A program made the translations under genes and the position numbers. From assembly GCA_910575005.1 (NCBI GenBank), contig CAJTCL010000012.1, positions 40,494 to 104,493 of the forward strand: a stretch of 64,000 nucleotides of DNA, read 5' to 3'. Positions 63,837-64,000 of the stretch are shown one piece after another. This DNA comes from Lachnospiraceae bacterium (lineage in GTDB: Bacteria; Bacillota; Clostridia; Lachnospirales; Lachnospiraceae). The notes below the pieces were generated by a model, which was given only the letters and a program-made list of their open reading frames with translations, did not search any database and was not told the DNA's origin. Positions within the stretch are counted from its first letter, which is position 1. Every line of letters begins with the position of its first letter.

Positions 63837-64000
63837 CGGATGTGGCAGAAAAAAGAGTCCAAACTGGAACTTGCCGTTTCCATGATACGGCAGGTTATGC
63901 CTGAGTTGATGGAAAAGAAAAATGTCATTCTTCTATGTGACAGCTGGTACACAAAAAGCACTTTGGTTTCTATTGTGGCTGAATACAAAAACCTCGACCT
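63837..64000 (+). mobile_element. IS transposase fragment, cut by the window edge
   Basis: A plus-strand frame open to the last base reads RMWQKKESKLELAVSMIRQV and then VILLCDSWYTKSTLV, the pattern of a DDE transposase (IS4-like) around its second catalytic aspartate. The 5' part of the transposase is absent upstream, where the ParB-like gene lies on the other strand. So the element is itself truncated at its left side or its end lies at this junction. The remainder is outside the window. Confidence 0.65.

Noticed and set aside
1..64000. tRNA or rRNA genes, prophage structural genes
   Set aside because: None was recognised by eye; small RNA genes could still be missed without a covariance search.

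Overview
The window looks like a chromosomal segment of a Gram-positive anaerobe of the class Clostridia, most likely a Lachnospiraceae gut commensal (Blautia-like). This rests on the AT-rich Firmicutes codon use, strong AGGAGG ribosome sites, sigma-A promoters with 17-base spacers, and the mix of a gap-pgk-tpiA run, MetY/CysK sulfur genes, ECF sigma with anti-sigma factor, VanZ, BspA-like repeats and many truncated genes. The genus is inference. No rRNA or tRNA gene and no CRISPR array was recognised.

Layout. 1-5.4 kb: a type I restriction-modification operon (hsdM-hsdS-hsdR, minus strand; hsdR runs off the left edge) with its promoter, followed by a palindrome-rich block. 5.8-9.3 kb: glycolytic genes gap, pgk and tpiA. 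9.4-11.1 kb: a ribbon-helix-helix fusion protein with a paired operator, then a PHP-family histidinol phosphatase. 11.2-17.4 kb: one 2045-residue secreted protein with two GH30 glycosidase modules, two ricin/CBM13-like modules, several Ig-like repeats and a leucine-rich C-terminus. 17.6-22.3 kb: a sulfur block (cysK, metY, a JAMM/M67 peptidase, a ThiF/MoeB-like adenylyltransferase and a TtcA-like PP-loop protein). 22.4-27.1 kb: ECF sigma/anti-sigma pair, gamma-carbonic anhydrase-like protein, low-molecular-weight tyrosine phosphatase and a Fic protein. 27.2-33.6 kb: an ABC transporter with two FtsX/MacB-type permeases and a lipoprotein, divergent from a two-component system. 33.7-36.5 kb: acetyltransferase, PEBP protein and two unrecognised genes.

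37.1-49.4 kb is the centrepiece: a BREX phage-defence operon (brxA-brxB-brxC-pglX-ATPase-pglZ). It has the type 1 gene order, but no BrxL (Lon-like) gene is present. Instead an ABC/RecF-type ATPase sits between pglX and pglZ. The space downstream of pglZ, where brxL usually lies, holds only decayed coding remnants. With the type I system at the left and a beta-class adenine methyltransferase with an overlapping partner gene at 53.6-55.1 kb, the window carries three DNA-modification systems.

49.5-64 kb is accessory DNA: an SMI1/KNR4-like protein, an endonuclease/exonuclease/phosphatase-family enzyme, a MerR-controlled flavodoxin with a textbook 19-base-spacer promoter, a membrane protein with an acidic repeat, TetR and LysR regulators, a cupin/aldo-keto reductase cluster and VanZ. 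Several pseudogenes lie here (flavodoxin, LysR, FMN reductase, radical SAM, nucleotidyltransferase-like, ParB-like), some beside tandem repeats or a transposase fragment at the right edge. This marks 51-64 kb as a region of gene turnover.
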